This document shows, piece after piece, positions 41,953 to 53,962 of a stretch of 64,000 nucleotides of DNA. The stretch spans positions 8,418,501 through 8,482,500 of the forward strand of contig OW051470.1 in NCBI GenBank assembly GCA_932521025.1. Reading direction: 5' to 3'. Origin of the DNA: Oscheius onirici (lineage: Eukaryota; Nematoda; Chromadorea; Rhabditida; Rhabditidae). Under the pieces are notes generated by a model. The model did no database searches and was not told the origin of the DNA. It saw nothing but the letters and a program-made list of their open reading frames with translations. How positions within the stretch are numbered: the first letter of the stretch is position 1; each line of letters begins with the position of its first letter. A program made the translations under genes and the position numbers.

Positions 41953-44900
41953 CTGAAAAAGTAGACAGTGGAGAAGTTCAAAAAAGATGCAAAAAACAGT
42001 GACAAAAGCCCTCTAGTTCCCTGTTATAGTAGGCCTGCTTTTCTCTTTCTGGCGAAAGAACGGGGGGAGGAATGACTCAAAAGTGGAAGGAGAATCATTC
42101 CCTTTTGAGAGGAGAAGAAGTACGAAACTGTTTTGGGAGAAAGATCAAAAGAGAACCAAAGTTTCTTGTCTAGTAGTGCCAAGGTCAAGCGAGCCCCGCC
42201 TCAGGGTCCCATTGTGTCTACTTCCAGCACAAAGAGAGCCAAAAAAAAGTTTTTGGTAAGGAGTCTGTGTGACCTCGGGCAGGCATTCTTTTGGACAGTT
42301 TTGGAGGAAGAGAGAGAAGTAAACAAGGTATCAGGACAGCTTCAATTTTGATGAAAGCTTCTGTCCCTCTGTTCCTCTGTCAGTCTGTCTGTCCCCCTGT
42401 CTTTCTCTGTCTCTCATTGTCAGTCTCTCTGTCTCTGCCTCTCTCGCATAAGTTTCTCAGCCCCAGTCTCTCAATCTCTCTGTCCCTCGGTTCTTCTGCC
42501 TCTCTCGCCTAAGTTTCAACGTGCTGAAAGACCTAAGTTCCTTCATTCCAATTATTTTACACGGTCTGCCATCGGCGCGACCCTTGAACCGGTCCCTTCT
42601 GGCCAGCGGCATTTTCTTTCTTCACTCTCTCCAATCACTTTCCCGCAGACCACAAAAGCGTATCACAACAAGGGAGAAACTTCTTGTTCATTGCAGGTGA
42701 AAAGATGCGCAGCGGAAACAGTGACTGGACACTTTGACATGCTTGTCGACAGCGGGTGGTGGCCTCGGGGAAAAAGAAGAGTGTTTTGGAGAAGAGAGTT
42801 GTTTGTTCGAACTTTGAACTAAAGATTGAAATAAACTTTTCCATGGAGAAATCTCGGCGGAGCCGTTTCGAAAGAATTTTGGCTCAGAAAATCTGGGGGT
42901 TTTGTAAAAATACAACTACTCGCTTTTTATCGAAACTTTCGGAACTTCTAGATGGAATTAGGTCTGTCGATTACTTTTCAGAGCCTCGCAGGGAAAATAT
43001 TAAATACTCAGCAAATTAAAAATTTAACTGCGTATCTTGGCTGTGTATCCGATGTTTACACGCTATGCTTGACCAAATCAGTCTTGTGAAAGGAAGATAC
43101 CGTTCTTTTATAAAAAAAAATATCTTGGTTCTGCGTACTTTCAGTTACGCGAAATTGCGTACTCATTTTCCAACACAAATTTGAATAAATTTCGTACGCA
43201 ATTTTGCGTAACTACGTACGTAGAACCAAGGTTTGGCACTATACTGCTCTCATTTTTCTGAACTTTAGAAATCGAGAGTGTATTCGGGCTATCCATAACC
43301 AATTAATTTTGTTTAAGAATTTTTTTGGAACTATTTTTGACAAAATATGTAAAAGGGAAGTTGACCGTGTCAAACAAGGGTCTACTTGAGCCGAACTGGA
43401 AAACCTAATGATACCAGTAGGGGGTGTCACTGACGGAGCTTATTTGTTCGCATCAAGGTTCTCTCTCTCCAAACAAAATACCGAAAAAGGGCCTTGAAAT
43501 CATTTGGCTTTTTCGAAGAAAAATGTGCGAAAAGTGGGTCGCAGTATTGGCAGATGGCAGGAACGGGAAAAATATTGTGAGTACTGTAGGAATGTGTGTT
43601 GATATTTAGAGAAGTATGAGAGCCCCATGGGCATTGTGTATGACCCCAAGGGCAACAGGTTTGCCATTTTATACTGGGCATCGTCGGGTCGTAGGCGGGC
43701 CGAGAGAGGGGACCGTGTAAAACGGCGCAGGTCAAAGGAGTGCCAATCAAAGTACAAAGGAATTTTGAAATAACTGATTTGGCAAAAAATTGATTGTTCT
43801 GTCCCTCTGTCTCTCCCATTATTTTTTCAGTCTCTCTATCAAATTCATTCTGTCTCGTTCAAGTTCTCGACATCCCCATTGGTCCATCTACTTAGCCCCT
43901 GTCGGGACTACCAGAAAAAGGCCTCAATTTTCTACCTCATGCATACATTTTACATTTTTGTGATGCATAGCAAAGTTGTAGAATTTGACAAGCTCTACAA
44001 CTTTCTAGAACATCGGAAAGCTTGAAAATGCTGTGACCACAGTGAAAACACGAGTTTCCTACATTTTTTGAATTCCAAGCCTAAAATCTTTCCTTCCTCG
44101 AAGTCCCGAAATTTAGGGACACCTAAAGGTATTTTCCCCCATTGCACTATTGACCCTCTAATCCCCTTTCTGCCGCCTGAGGCGCTTTCACCGTCCTCAA
44201 AAAAGTTTCTCTCTCAAATCATCCCCTTCCCCAAAAGTGACACTTCTTTGTCGAGAAAAGTCTCGAGGCCGTCTGTGCCAGCAGCCCCCGAAGGGCAGGT
44301 TCCGAGATGATGACCAGGAGAAAGGAGGAAGTGGAAGTTTTAGGGAAACACTTTTAATCAAACTGGTCATTAACAAACATTTTAAAGTTTCCATCATTTT
44401 GATTGCAATGTGAGAAAAAGAATATAGATGACAGTTCCGATGATTGTGAAACATTGTTTCAATTTCTTCCCTCGTTTTCTCTGTCTGATACATGGTTTGA
44501 ACTGAACTTCAGTTGTAAGCTTGACAGTGCTAAAACTTTTGGAAATCATAAACACACTTTCAGAGATAAAAAATCGACAGTCTTCTGAAGCCAAAATTTT
44601 CGTGATTGGCTTAAAATTCAGACGTGCCATCAGGACTACCAGTTTTCTCATTTTACCGTTCTTAATTAAATCTCCTTTACAGTAAAATTTACTGTCAACT
44701 ACTCTAAGCTGTAAAGTTTCTGTAAACAACGACACTTTTACTGCTCCCGCCTGTTGTTTCTTTTTCCTCCTATCCGCTCGAGAGGGAGAGATAGCATCGG
44801 CCGAGGACGCACCCCTGGGCTGACCAAGACCCTCTTTGGCAGTTGCCAAAAAAGATGCAACAGGTTTCTCGAGACTCTGAAGAAGCCATGGAACAATAAA

Positions 44901-44992
44901 ATTCCTCCTCGGTTTTTGCAAATAAAGGTGAGGGAAGGGGAGAAATTACACGTAGCTTCTGGTCAGTGAGTGTAAGGGACAGAGGGACAGAG
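41953..44992. other. Intergenic, repeats only
   Basis: No supported gene. A CTCTGT tract lies at about 42360-42510, a partial fold-back fragment at about 43025-43075, a palindromic element at 43122-43232 and a hairpin repeat at 43962-44020. A minus-strand open frame of 175 codons (44921-44394) lacks an ATG near its start and matches nothing I recognise. A short possible exon (about 42170-42255, Lys/Pro-rich, ending at GTAAGG) has no partner. Confidence 0.45.
43122..43232. mobile_element. Short palindromic MITE-like element
   Basis: CTTGGTTCTGCGTAC and AGTTACGCGAAATTGCGTAC at the left pair with GTACGCAATTTTGCGTAACT and GTACGTAGAACCAAG at the right, around a spacer of about 30 bp. Confidence 0.6.
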
Positions 44993-45430
44993 CAGGTATG
45001 GCAAATCAGGCCAGCTTCGGCCAGGTGTCAACTTTGCGGCGGGCTAAAAAAAATTCATTTCGCATTATTTCTGATTTTTCTTGTTCAAAAATACTTTGTA
45101 GGGTAAGCTCTAATTATGACATAAAAATTACGAAAAAAAAAACAGAAAACTTACAACGAAAATGGAAGAATCTTCGGATTTTCCAAGAATTTCGTTGAAG
45201 TCTTCTTCTCGAAGTCTATGTTCGATTTCTTCTCTTTTTGTCGTCACTTGTCTGTTTTCTTGTAATTTTTTGATGTCATATTTAAATCTTACACTGCGAA
45301 ATTATATTAAACAAGAAAACTCAGAAATAAATGTGTTTAGCTTGTTTTGTTTAGCTTAATTTGTTTAGCCCGCCGCAAAATTGACACCTGGCCGAAGCTG
45401 GCCTGATTCCGGGCCAGGTTTGTCATGCCT
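44993..45430. mobile_element. Fold-back MITE, hAT-like, copy 3 with 8-bp duplication
   Basis: Same inverted termini as 6924-7344 and 9283-9681. GGACAGAG occurs directly before (44985-44992) and after (45431-45438) the element, consistent with the 8-bp duplication made by hAT transposases. The surrounding GACAGAG simple repeat weakens that inference. Confidence 0.8.
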
Positions 45431-46608
45431 GGACAGAGAAACAGGCACAGAGACACACTACATTACGTGGTCAGCTTCATTGATACCAAAGTTACTGTCC
45501 TTCGGGACTATCCAGTCCAGTACATTGTTTCTTTTCTTTTGACTAGTGTCCTTGGTCGCCGTTGACAAGAATGCCCCCGGGCGATGACAACCATGCTGCC
45601 GTTCGGTCAATTACTCTCACTCCCTTCACAAACAATAGACACAAGATGACGCGCCGCACGTAGTAAGCAACAAAACTGTTGACACTTTTGAAACAGCTAC
45701 CAATCAAGGACAACAAAACAGAACCAGCTACAGAGCACAGAACCAATAGATGAAGACCAACAGATGAATTAACAAAAACTTGTATGACGATCATATCATT
45801 CCCTAGAATTCTAATAGAACTTTTTTAATAACAGACTGAATTCACTCTAGATCGGATAATTTTGTAGAACAAGTCCGTCTATATTCCCGAGAATCGAATC
45901 TTGGAATGGATCAAGCTCATTGTCAGAGCTTTAGTCGGATTTCTTCCCAGTTCTACGGAATGAGAAAAGTTTCAGAAGATTCCAGTATATATTCCCTTGT
46001 TCCATGGAATCTAGTCCGGTCTTCTACAAATTTTCCTACTGATCTCTCTTGTCAGAGCGCTGTCATTTTTATCGTGGCGTCGGTAGAAAAAAATGAGCTC
46101 GAGTTAGTAATTTCTCTGCACTTGAAGTACAATAGTGTCCATCCGTCTGTTTGTGACCACGAAGTAGTCAAGAAAAAAATAGAAAAGAAAAAAGAAGTCA
46201 AGAAAAAGAAGGTCATATTCTGTATTCGAGCTGGAGATCAAAGTACATTGACAGAATTTTTTACTGTCAGCGCCTTTTTCTGCGGGGCCGAGGCGCGGGT
46301 TACAGGGGACAGTAACAACTTCCAGATTGGAAGCAGTTACTCATTTCGCAAGAAACATCTGTCTACTGTATTTTGTATTCTGACCCTTGCCCTCTGATCT
46401 TTTACTCTCAATCTTCAGTTGTTTCCTCTCTCAGCCTCGAACAATGTCCACTGTGCCCATTCAACTTGAAGAGAGCCACGCGCGTTCGCTTTTTTGATAG
46501 ATTGGCGATTTTTCTCTCTGCGCCTTGGGCAACAGCGTAACATTCTTGCCGAAGAGAGACAGTGAAAGACGACCTCCAAACTCGTCTCTTCCGTGACAAT
46601 TGACATTT
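45431..46608. other. Intergenic, one unassigned 163-codon frame
   Basis: A plus-strand ATG frame of 163 codons (45906-46397) with a Lys-rich middle has no recognised domain or convincing splice context. I do not call it a gene. Nothing else is seen. Confidence 0.4.
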
Positions 46609-49418
46609 TCAGACTTTATTACTTTGTGTATGGACTTCCTTTGAGATCGCCTTCAAGAGGGGATACTCGCCATTGCCGCAAGAGCCGTGGACGTCGTCGG
46701 AGCCTGGAGACGTTTTTAGGTCACGATTGAAACAAACCAATGTGGAAAATCATAACGCCAGCAACTCCAAGCTGCATGGCATAGGCTGCTTTTCGAGAGA
46801 CGCTCCTTTCATCTTCCATCGAGATCCAAATTTTGTTTTTGCCTAAAAATGACCGTTTGTGGAAAATTGGTGGGACCAACCCCAAATGTAGGGAGAAGCT
46901 GCTTTCTCGTTCCAGACGTACTTATAAGTGTGTTTGTCTTCCATAATTTTGCAGATCTGTAATTTTTTTTTGCGTTAGTCTCTCGCTCCATCGGTCCCTC
47001 TGATTCTCTCTGTCCCTCTGTCTTTCTGGCTCTCTGACTCTCCCAGTCTCTTACCGTGCTCCGATCCCCAAACCCGTCCACAGATCCCTCAGCCAGAGCG
47101 AACGGCTTATGAATCCAGTAGTTGACTAGCCGGAAGGCCAAATTATACGTGGGAATTCCAAAGAGAGTCTTGTTTTCCCAGAGTCCTAGTTGTCTGTACG
47201 TGGCCATCGAAGCCTCCGAGTTCATTTCTCCAATCGGCCCCTCTTCTCCTCTCATCCTCCGCAGCGGAGCATTGAATCCGACCACCGGGTTTGTGAGGAA
47301 GTTGTACACATGAAAATCGTAGTTCATCACATTGACGAAGTCCAGATATCTACAGATGTTATTTCTTGACGTCAAAAGACGGAAATTACCTGTTAAACGC
47401 ATGCACTTCGTAGGCCCGTCTTGTGATTGTTGGCGGGCCAGAGACGGCGGCTGTCAACAGAAGATCCGAGTCGTAGTCTTCGCGAAGGGTCTGGAAATCG
47501 GGCAATTTTAAACGGCAAACGTGTAAGTATTGACATTTTGGTATATTTTTCGTTACGATCTGTGATTATGGAATATCGAAGCGTTAGAATACGACAATAG
47601 TTTATTAAGAAACGTAGAAACAACCGCTTTGTAGCGGAGAGAAATCGCAACTCAGGAATGATCAGCCAGAATTTGAACGAGGGAAAATTGGCGCCTAAAC
47701 CGACAGAGACTACGGTATGAAGCGGCGGGATATTTGAATGGTGTAATAATCCTAGCATTTTCGTTATCCGATTTTGAGGTGACGTATTTCAGAGTTCTCT
47801 TGTGAAAGTGAGAATTCTTCGAGTACATTGAGAATTCTTTGAGCGCAAGTTCCGAAACGACCATTTTGGCACAAGTTCTGCGAATTGTTATTATTTGCAA
47901 CTCTGCCTAGGAGGAATTTTTAGACAGTTTTTAGACAACTGAACCAATCCTTTCCTTTAATCTTCGGAGCAGGATAAGACGGTCTAGAAAAGTAGTCAGG
48001 ACGGTTAGTCAAAACCGCTGATAGTTAAAACCAGCTGATAGGCTCTCAAGATGTTAGTGATTTACTTTACTTTCCAGACTCGCAAAACATAAAAAATTTT
48101 TCTCTCATTCCTGTACTATGTATGTATTCCTGTACTTATTCCTGTATTCCTGGAAGCGAGATGGCGCAGTGGTAGGAGGCGCCAGCGTCAATCTAAAGGT
48201 CCCAAGTTCAAACCCGCTTCTGCCCAACCAAGGCATCCATCCCCCCGAGGTCGGTAAATTGGTAGTAGCATGCTACGAAGATAAAGCGTTCTTGGAGTCA
48301 AACTTGGCACCTGTCCAGATTATAGAACGTAAGCCTGATTTCTCTGGCCCCTCAGATTAGATCTGCACGCAATTGAGCTTGCTCTGGCGTTGATTACGGG
48401 GTAAACTTTTTACCTTTATTCCTGTATTCCATTCCTGTAAAATTTGTACTCTCACTTCTAATGTTGATAGTCATAAGTACAAAAGAGGGAAGATGAACAG
48501 TTTCCCCAGATTCTTCCCCAGTTCTCACCTTCAACAAGCTGGTAAACTTGTATTTGTCACTCTTCGAAGCATCCCAACTCCATGTGGGAAATTCCCAATC
48601 GAGATCCAGTCCATCCATCTTCCATTTTCGCAAATAGGCAGCACTCTCTTTTGCGAAGCGTTGCATTGTTTCTTCGTCGGAAACCTGAAGATTTTTTGGT
48701 TATTGTGGAGTACATGGGCGACTTCATCCATCTAAACTATCTAAAGCGCAATGGTGTCTGTCGTGGACTCTGTTTGGATGTTTTTGTCCATGGCCACGAA
48801 ATTTTGGTGTATCGTTAAGAGTCGCCGTCTTCACCCAGACGTCTTCTATGGATATCTTCTCTCTGCCTAGTACTGAAGCAGACGCCATCCAACTTCTACA
48901 AAACTATGGACTTTTGCCTACTAGAAAAACTGCCAACGGTCATTCAATGACATTCAAGGAAATATCGCTCAATTTTGGTTTTTACTTATTATTACTATAC
49001 TTTTTGTTATTGACTAATTATTACTGTAATTTGTGGATTATGGATGAAGTCGGCCATGTACTCCACAAGTACCGATTTTTTTGGAAACTGAGTGAGAAAA
49101 CGAACCAGAGTGGAAAAGTCAGCATTTTCGCCGGTCTCACAGAGCAAAAGTTTCACATCGGAGAACTTTTTCTTGATTGAAACAAATTCTTTTGCTACTG
49201 CGTCATCGGGCTGCTGGAAATGACCCAGATGATCAAGAACTGTGTTCCCGATAAGAATTATGTGGGTACAAATATGTCCAGGAACTTTTTCAACTGGCGG
49301 ATCGTTATATCTGAAAGTTTTGGCCTCGGGAAGAATTGAAAATAACGAACCTGTAGTAGCAGCTGACAATTGGATTGGAAGAAACTAGTGGAAAGACGAG
49401 GGAAAAAAAGAGAAACAT
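46609..49418 (-). CDS. Secreted GH18 chitinase-like protein
   Basis: Eight exons on the minus strand: 49418-49351, 49310-49073, 48684-48529, 47490-47390, 47349-47055, 46956-46881, 46842-46738 and 46703-46609; 377 aa, phases consistent. A signal peptide (MFLFFSLVFPLVSS) leads into the GH18 barrel start CYYRYND and CTHIILIGN. The catalytic motif DGLDLDWE lies at about 126-133 with Glu133 as the expected acid/base. It is followed by FVNVMNYDFH, ENKTLFGIPTY and the C-terminal GSDDVHGSCGNGEYPLL. The protein probably hydrolyses chitin or chito-oligosaccharides outside the cell. Intron 2 carries a transposon fragment and intron 3 a tRNA-derived SINE. Confidence 0.92.
48157..48365 (+). repeat. tRNA-derived SINE, family A
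   Basis: The head (48157-48226) is tRNA-like: GAAGCG...CGCTTC ends pair, ATGGCGCAGTGGTAGG resembles an A box, and AAGTTCAAACCC a B box. The body (48221-48365) matches 4733-4890. It lies in GH18 intron 3. Confidence 0.65.
48705..49072. mobile_element. Transposon fragment with inverted ends (Merlin/ISXO2-like)
   Basis: TTGTGGAGTACATGGGCGAC at about 48714 and its mirror GGCCATGTACTCCACAAG at about 49052 bound the intron insert. Inside, a plus-strand frame from 48848 reads EADAIQLLQNYGLLP..K.ANGHSMTF, resembling the N-terminus of ISXO2/Merlin-type transposases that are common in nematodes. The rest of the transposase is missing. A family-B repeat lies within it. Confidence 0.5.
48740..48842 (+). 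repeat. SINE-like repeat family B, copy 2
   Basis: Shares GCAATGGTGTCTGTCGTGGA, CTCTGTTT, TCCATGGCCACGAAATTTTG and GTTAAGAGTCGCC with the copies at 2265 and 59628. Confidence 0.55.
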
Positions 49419-49611
49419 TTATAGATCGATGGCGCTGGGGTGGGGGTTGCCCGACCCGTGATTAACACCTATCATATCATGTCTGTGTTATTAGACACGC
49501 GGGAGGTTTAGATAAACACAAAGGACATTGTCTGGAGCAGGGAGGTGTGAGAGACAGAGAGACTGAGAGACGGGGCGGTACCTTTACGTCCCCCCCCCCC
49601 CCAAACTTGGA

Positions 49612-49941
49612 TGGGGGGTGGCGGAGGAAATCTAAATTTTCCGGCTCTCGTTTGCATTTTCCAGCTTTATCCCCGTGAGTAAAGTTGTAGCCCTGATCAA
49701 ACTCTACAACTTTGCAAAACATTATCAAGCGTGAAAATGCTGTAATCACTGCGAAAAAGTGATTCTAAGCCAAAAGTTGTCAACCAACGCAAAAGTCATT
49801 TTTATAATGATAACAGCATTTTCAAGCTTCGCAATGTTCTGCAAAGTTGTAGAGCTTGATCAGGGCTACAACTTTACTCACTGGGATAAAGCTGGAAAAT
49901 GCAAACGAGAGCCGGAAAATTTAAATCTCTTCCGCCGCCCC
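49612..49941. mobile_element. 330-bp fold-back element
   Basis: The left arm (about 49612-49745) and right arm (about 49800-49941) are near-perfect inverted copies containing TTTTCCGGCTCTCGTTTGC and the dispersed hairpin sequence. A poly-C run lies just outside the left arm. It sits between the GH18 and SH2 genes. Confidence 0.75.
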
Positions 49942-50027
49942 AAAAAAATCAGACAGTCAGAGGGACAGAGACAGACAAGCAAAAAGACTTACTAGCTTCC
50001 ATATCTTTATTCACAATTTCCCAAAGA

Positions 50028-50605
50028 CTATTTGGACTGTCCGGCAATGCACAGCACGTAGGTGCGATAGTAGCGGACGAGATTCTCCAGAGAGGAAAAT
50101 CTCGGCGCATTCGTGACTCGACCGAGGCGATAGAAGAGACTGCCCTCGGACTGCTGTAGCTCAATCGGATGATGAATGAATTTGCCGCGACAGGACCTGT
50201 AGATCAGATGGAGAGACAGCGTCACGAAGAGGGTAATTATGCCCTTGGTCTGCCTGTGATAGAGTCCAAAACTGCCGGTAGTCTTCTTTTCAGCCTCCTC
50301 CGACGAGAGACAACCCAGATAGACGGACTTGACCAGATCGTCTTCCTCAGTCGGCTTTGTCCCCTTCAGCAGCTCAAAGGCCTTCCCGTCACCACCGAGC
50401 ATCAGGGCATAGTCACAGTCTTCGAGCAGCTGCTGACGATTCCATTCCTTTGTAGCCTCGTCGCTGGTCAGCTCGTCTAGACGAATCCTTTCACCGAACT
50501 GGACCTTGTTCAACTGGAAATGCCTCTTGGAAAGCAAGTAGAAACACTTACATCGTAGTCGGACGTGCTGGAAGTAGACTGCTCGAGGCGACGCGAGTAG
50601 GACAT
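50028..50605 (-). CDS. Small SH2-domain protein
   Basis: Two exons on the minus strand, 50605-50552 and 50513-50028, giving 179 aa. The N-terminus is MSYSRRLEQSTSSTSDYD. Residues about 80-165 resemble an SH2 domain: VYLGCLSSEEAEKK, GSFGLYHR, LFVTLSLHL, GKFIHHPI, and RFSSLENLVRYYR at the end. No kinase or other domain is attached. The FLVR arginine is not at its usual spacing (GSFGLYHR), so phosphotyrosine binding is uncertain. It could be an adaptor or a decoy derived from the SH2-kinase family. Confidence 0.7.
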
Positions 50606-51897
50606 GGCTACCGTCTACTGGAGCTACTGCTGACTTGATTTGTCTTTTGCAAAGTTTTTAGATTTTCTTTTGAAGCAAACTTGTGAAATAAACAAAACAT
50701 ACATTTTAAAAAGTTTTGTATCCAAAACTTTGTTCAAAATAACTCTTTTAGATTTGGAAAGTTATTTGTCCAAGCCGAGTGTTTCTGCTCTTGTTAGATA
50801 CGATTTCGTCTGTCTCTCTGTCTTTCTTTGAATTTCGAAGGCCGCACAAAGGTATTGGGTAGAAAACAAGGACAGAGGGCCAGACATAGAAGAGAGAGAG
50901 AGAGAGAGAGTCTGATGAGAGACAGGATACCAATATATAGGACAAGCTGTTGCAACAGGCACTAGAAGACGGAGAATCGGTCCTATGAAAAAGCTAACCA
51001 GAACCACAGTGAAATGTTGACAAAGATACCAAATGTTAGGTTGACCGAGCTGACAACACAGGACCTTTAAAGCTACGACCATAGGAAGGAAAGGCGGTAG
51101 AGGAAATCTACCTAGAGTCTGAGTAAATGACAGTAACAGCATACTTTCCTTTCCGATTATTTTTCCCGTACAGATTAACATTTCAGCTACCAAGATAAAA
51201 TAAACAAGGTTGGCAACGCCCTTTCAGGGCTAAAGTAGAAGTGCATGACTTCGCTCTGTCACGGAGCCCTAGTCGTGGTTTCCCTTTTATTCCTCTTTTG
51301 TTACCCTCCTCCAGTCACTCTCCCTGACCCTTCAACGAAACTACCAAAATTGGAACCCGCTCCCTCCCAAGCCTAATTTCAAAATGTAGGACATGAACGG
51401 GTCGCCCGGCCTGTTCCTAGGTTTAGTGAGTCTCAGTCCTACTGTCCCTTCTCCCCTTGTCACTCTGCTCCAGTCACCCAGACTCTCCAAAGAAACTATC
51501 AAAGTCATAAGAACCCTTCACGCACTTGCTTTTCCTGTCGCAACTTGTTAAAAACTAATTTGTGCACAAAGCTCCCTTCCTTATCCTCAATAAAAGCTTC
51601 AGACACAGACTTGGGAGCAATTTACAATAGATTGAAAAATTCTGTCTTCACCCCGGAAAAAATGCGTATAGAGGTGCTTCTATTAGAGCTTTTACGGGGG
51701 TCTCAGCAGCAATAACCTGCAGAAAAATGATGACACCCCTGAAAACTAGTGAAAGCACAGCGCAGAACGTGATAAGGATCAAAGAAACAAAAAAAGAAAT
51801 AAAAAATTGAGCTGCTGAGGAACGCAAGTCAAAGGGAAGAAAAGTTTATATAGTAAACACAACAACAAAAATTAGAAATTACGTACGAAATTATGCC
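50606..51897. other. Intergenic with dispersed repeats
   Basis: No gene. It contains a repeat at 51205-51480 duplicated at 58865-59145, and half of a Tigger-like MITE (about 51620-51698, ending GCTTCTATTAGAGCTTTTAC). Confidence 0.5.
51205..51480 (+). repeat. About 275-bp dispersed repeat, copy 1
   Basis: Aligns over its full length with the reverse complement of 58865-59145. Shared blocks include AAGGTTGGCAACGCCCTT, GACTTCGCTCTGTCACGGAG, and GAGTCTCAG.CCTACTGTCCC at the other end. Confidence 0.7.
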
Positions 51898-52539
51898 TTA
51901 CGTAATCTGGTGGAGGAATTGCCGATGGGCATAGGAAGGACAGAGGGCCGAGTGATGGGTCTTGTCTTGGCAGTGGCGACAATTCGGTCCCGTCCGGTAG
52001 AATCTTCCCGGATGGAAGACCAGACACAGCCTGCACAGATCGCCGCTCTGGCAGTAGGTGTGGCGCCATTCCAGGTCCTTACATTGGCTGGAATTGGCAC
52101 TTATAGGATTAAAAATGTCATAAAATCACCTGCAATCATCGGAAGAGTGGTCTGTGGATAGGCAGAAGACGCACTTGATGCTAAATTCTTGTTGTATGAT
52201 GTCGTCGAGTTGCTTCTCTTTTCCTGCCTCGTCTTCCGATCGAGTTACGAGCAATTTCATTTTTTTGTTAACTTTGTCCAGCTCTTCGCGAAGTTCTTGG
52301 AAGACTTTCTCGTTTTCTTGGACGATTCTCAGATTTGCTCGTTCCAGCTGGTCAATTTTCTCCTCCGTCTTGCTCTTTTTGACCGGCGCCTCTTCAATCC
52401 TTACTTCTCTCAAAAAGACGACATCGTCTTCGGCATCAGGACAAGACTTGACCTAACAACATACAAGTTTTAGTTGGAAAAAAATCTGGATTTATTATAC
52501 CTCCAAATCTTCCGGATCAATCTCTTCGAAGCCGTCTGC
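51898..52539 (-). CDS. Coiled-coil protein with two CCHC zinc knuckles, 3' part
   Basis: Three exons on the minus strand join in phase: 52539-52501, 52452-52130 and 52099-51898 (stop TAA). They encode an acidic start (ADGFEEIDPEDLE), a coiled coil (EKIDQLERANLRIVQENEK...), a first knuckle CVFCLSTDHSSDDC, a CxxC region (YCQSGDLCRLC) and a second knuckle CRHCQDKTHHSALC. Both knuckles fit C-x2-C-x4-H-x4-C, known to bind nucleic acid. Upstream exons are unclear: the candidate at 52643-52592 joins out of phase, and further upstream lie decayed copies of the zinc-finger exons. It may be the intact tail of a rearranged paralogue. Confidence 0.55.
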
Positions 52540-52591
52540 CTGATTTTTATTGTCGTTTTTGCCGCCAGTCCAAGTTTGATCGAAAAATTAC

Positions 52592-53881
52592 CTGGAGATA
52601 GAAAACGAGCAGATTCTGGCGGTGGACCAATTCCAGTTGTTACCTTGAACGTAATTGATCTCATTTGCAAAAAAAGCAAAATTTTACCTCAAAATCTGCT
52701 GGTCGGAACGTCTCAACTCCTTCGAATCCTTCTGGCTAATTGACGGGCGTGTCTCTACCAGTCGAAACAGTTTCAGTTAGAGAGAGAACCTTTTTAAAAG
52801 TTGGCTGTAGCTCTTGCAAAGAGGACAGCTCACTCATTGGCATAAAGTCGGCAGCCTGGAAAAATAAGATTTGCTATCATTTACAGAATCACAATGTAGC
52901 TAGATGTTGCCAGTTAGTACAGCTCCCATAACTTTCGGTATCACACCCAAGAACTAACCTCACTTCCAATGGAGATGGGAAAATGTTTGCTGCCTCGCTC
53001 ACGATTCGACTTCTAAACTTTTTGTTTCGTCAAAAATGAAGTCTTTGAAACTAACTTTGTGCTTTTTGGCCCTTCTCCGGGCTCCGAGAGCAGCCTGATC
53101 AGTTTCTTCTTCTACTTTGATGCGATCCGAAAGCCTGAAGACTTCTACCGTGACATTTTGAGCAGAAATGGTAGCTTTGAGGAGCTAATTTTCCTCATCA
53201 TCAAAAGTATCTTCGATGTAGTTTGGCTTGCTTCTACGAGGGCGAAGCTCCCTTCGCTCCAGCTTCTGCTCTTTTTAAAACCAAGTTACAACTGACCTCA
53301 ATGTTTTCGACCATTCTCTCCTCCGACATTCATTCGTTCCATAGGCTTGTAGCCTTCCTCCTTGGCATTTCGATTAGAAAGCTGGATCGGGAGATTGACG
53401 TCAAGACGAGCTGGATCGGCGTTTTACTGCTTGTTGCCTGGCTGAACGTATGTTTGGACGGGACGACCATTGTGCTTCTAAAATCAAGGATTCAAATTTA
53501 GAAGAGAATCCCGTCTCATCTTTCCTTTGCATGTTTTTTTTGTGTCTGTTGAGACTCGATTCGTAACTATAAGTGAATCCGCACGTCTACCATTCAAAAC
53601 ACCTCTCTCCCGCATGAGACCGCATGTCTTTCTCAATTAGTCGTGTCGGTTTGAGACAGTCTAATCCAAAAAAGTATAATTCTTTCCCGCAAGTCTCCGG
53701 AATCTGCCGGCTGGAATGGCTCGTTTTCATCGAATCTTCCTGGCTGATTTTGTCCTTCAGCAGCTAACAACTGCTCGAAATAGTCGCGTGGGGAGATATG
53801 TTGAACAGGGGCTGGCTCTTCAAACGACGAAAGATCACGAAGAGGTTCAAAGACGTCAACCTCGTCCTGATAGTTGGGGGA
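52592..53881 (-). pseudogene. Decayed tandem copies of zinc-finger gene 3' exons
   Basis: Several minus-strand blocks resemble exons 5-6 of the neighbouring C2H2 genes. 53477-53297 (QLSNRNAKEEGYKPMERM, with an in-frame TAA upstream) matches QLPNRNVTEEDYMGDYRPSE. 53881 to about 53690 (DVFEPLRDLSSFEEP..ISPRDYF) matches DDFVPIRESSVPSFE..LSPSQFF. Blocks near 53200-53130, 52860-52745, 52735-52690 and 52643-52592 (RFLSPG) are shorter. No complete reading frame links them. Confidence 0.55.
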
Positions 53882-53962
53882 CTGAAAATGGAAGTTTTCA
53901 AATCATTCAGAGACACACAATTCGATCTGACTGTTGCCAGAGCATCGACTATTTAATGGTTT

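Noticed and set aside
44394-44921. Minus-strand open frame of 175 codons
   Set aside because: There is no ATG at its start, no recognised domain, and it sits among repeats; chance length cannot be excluded.
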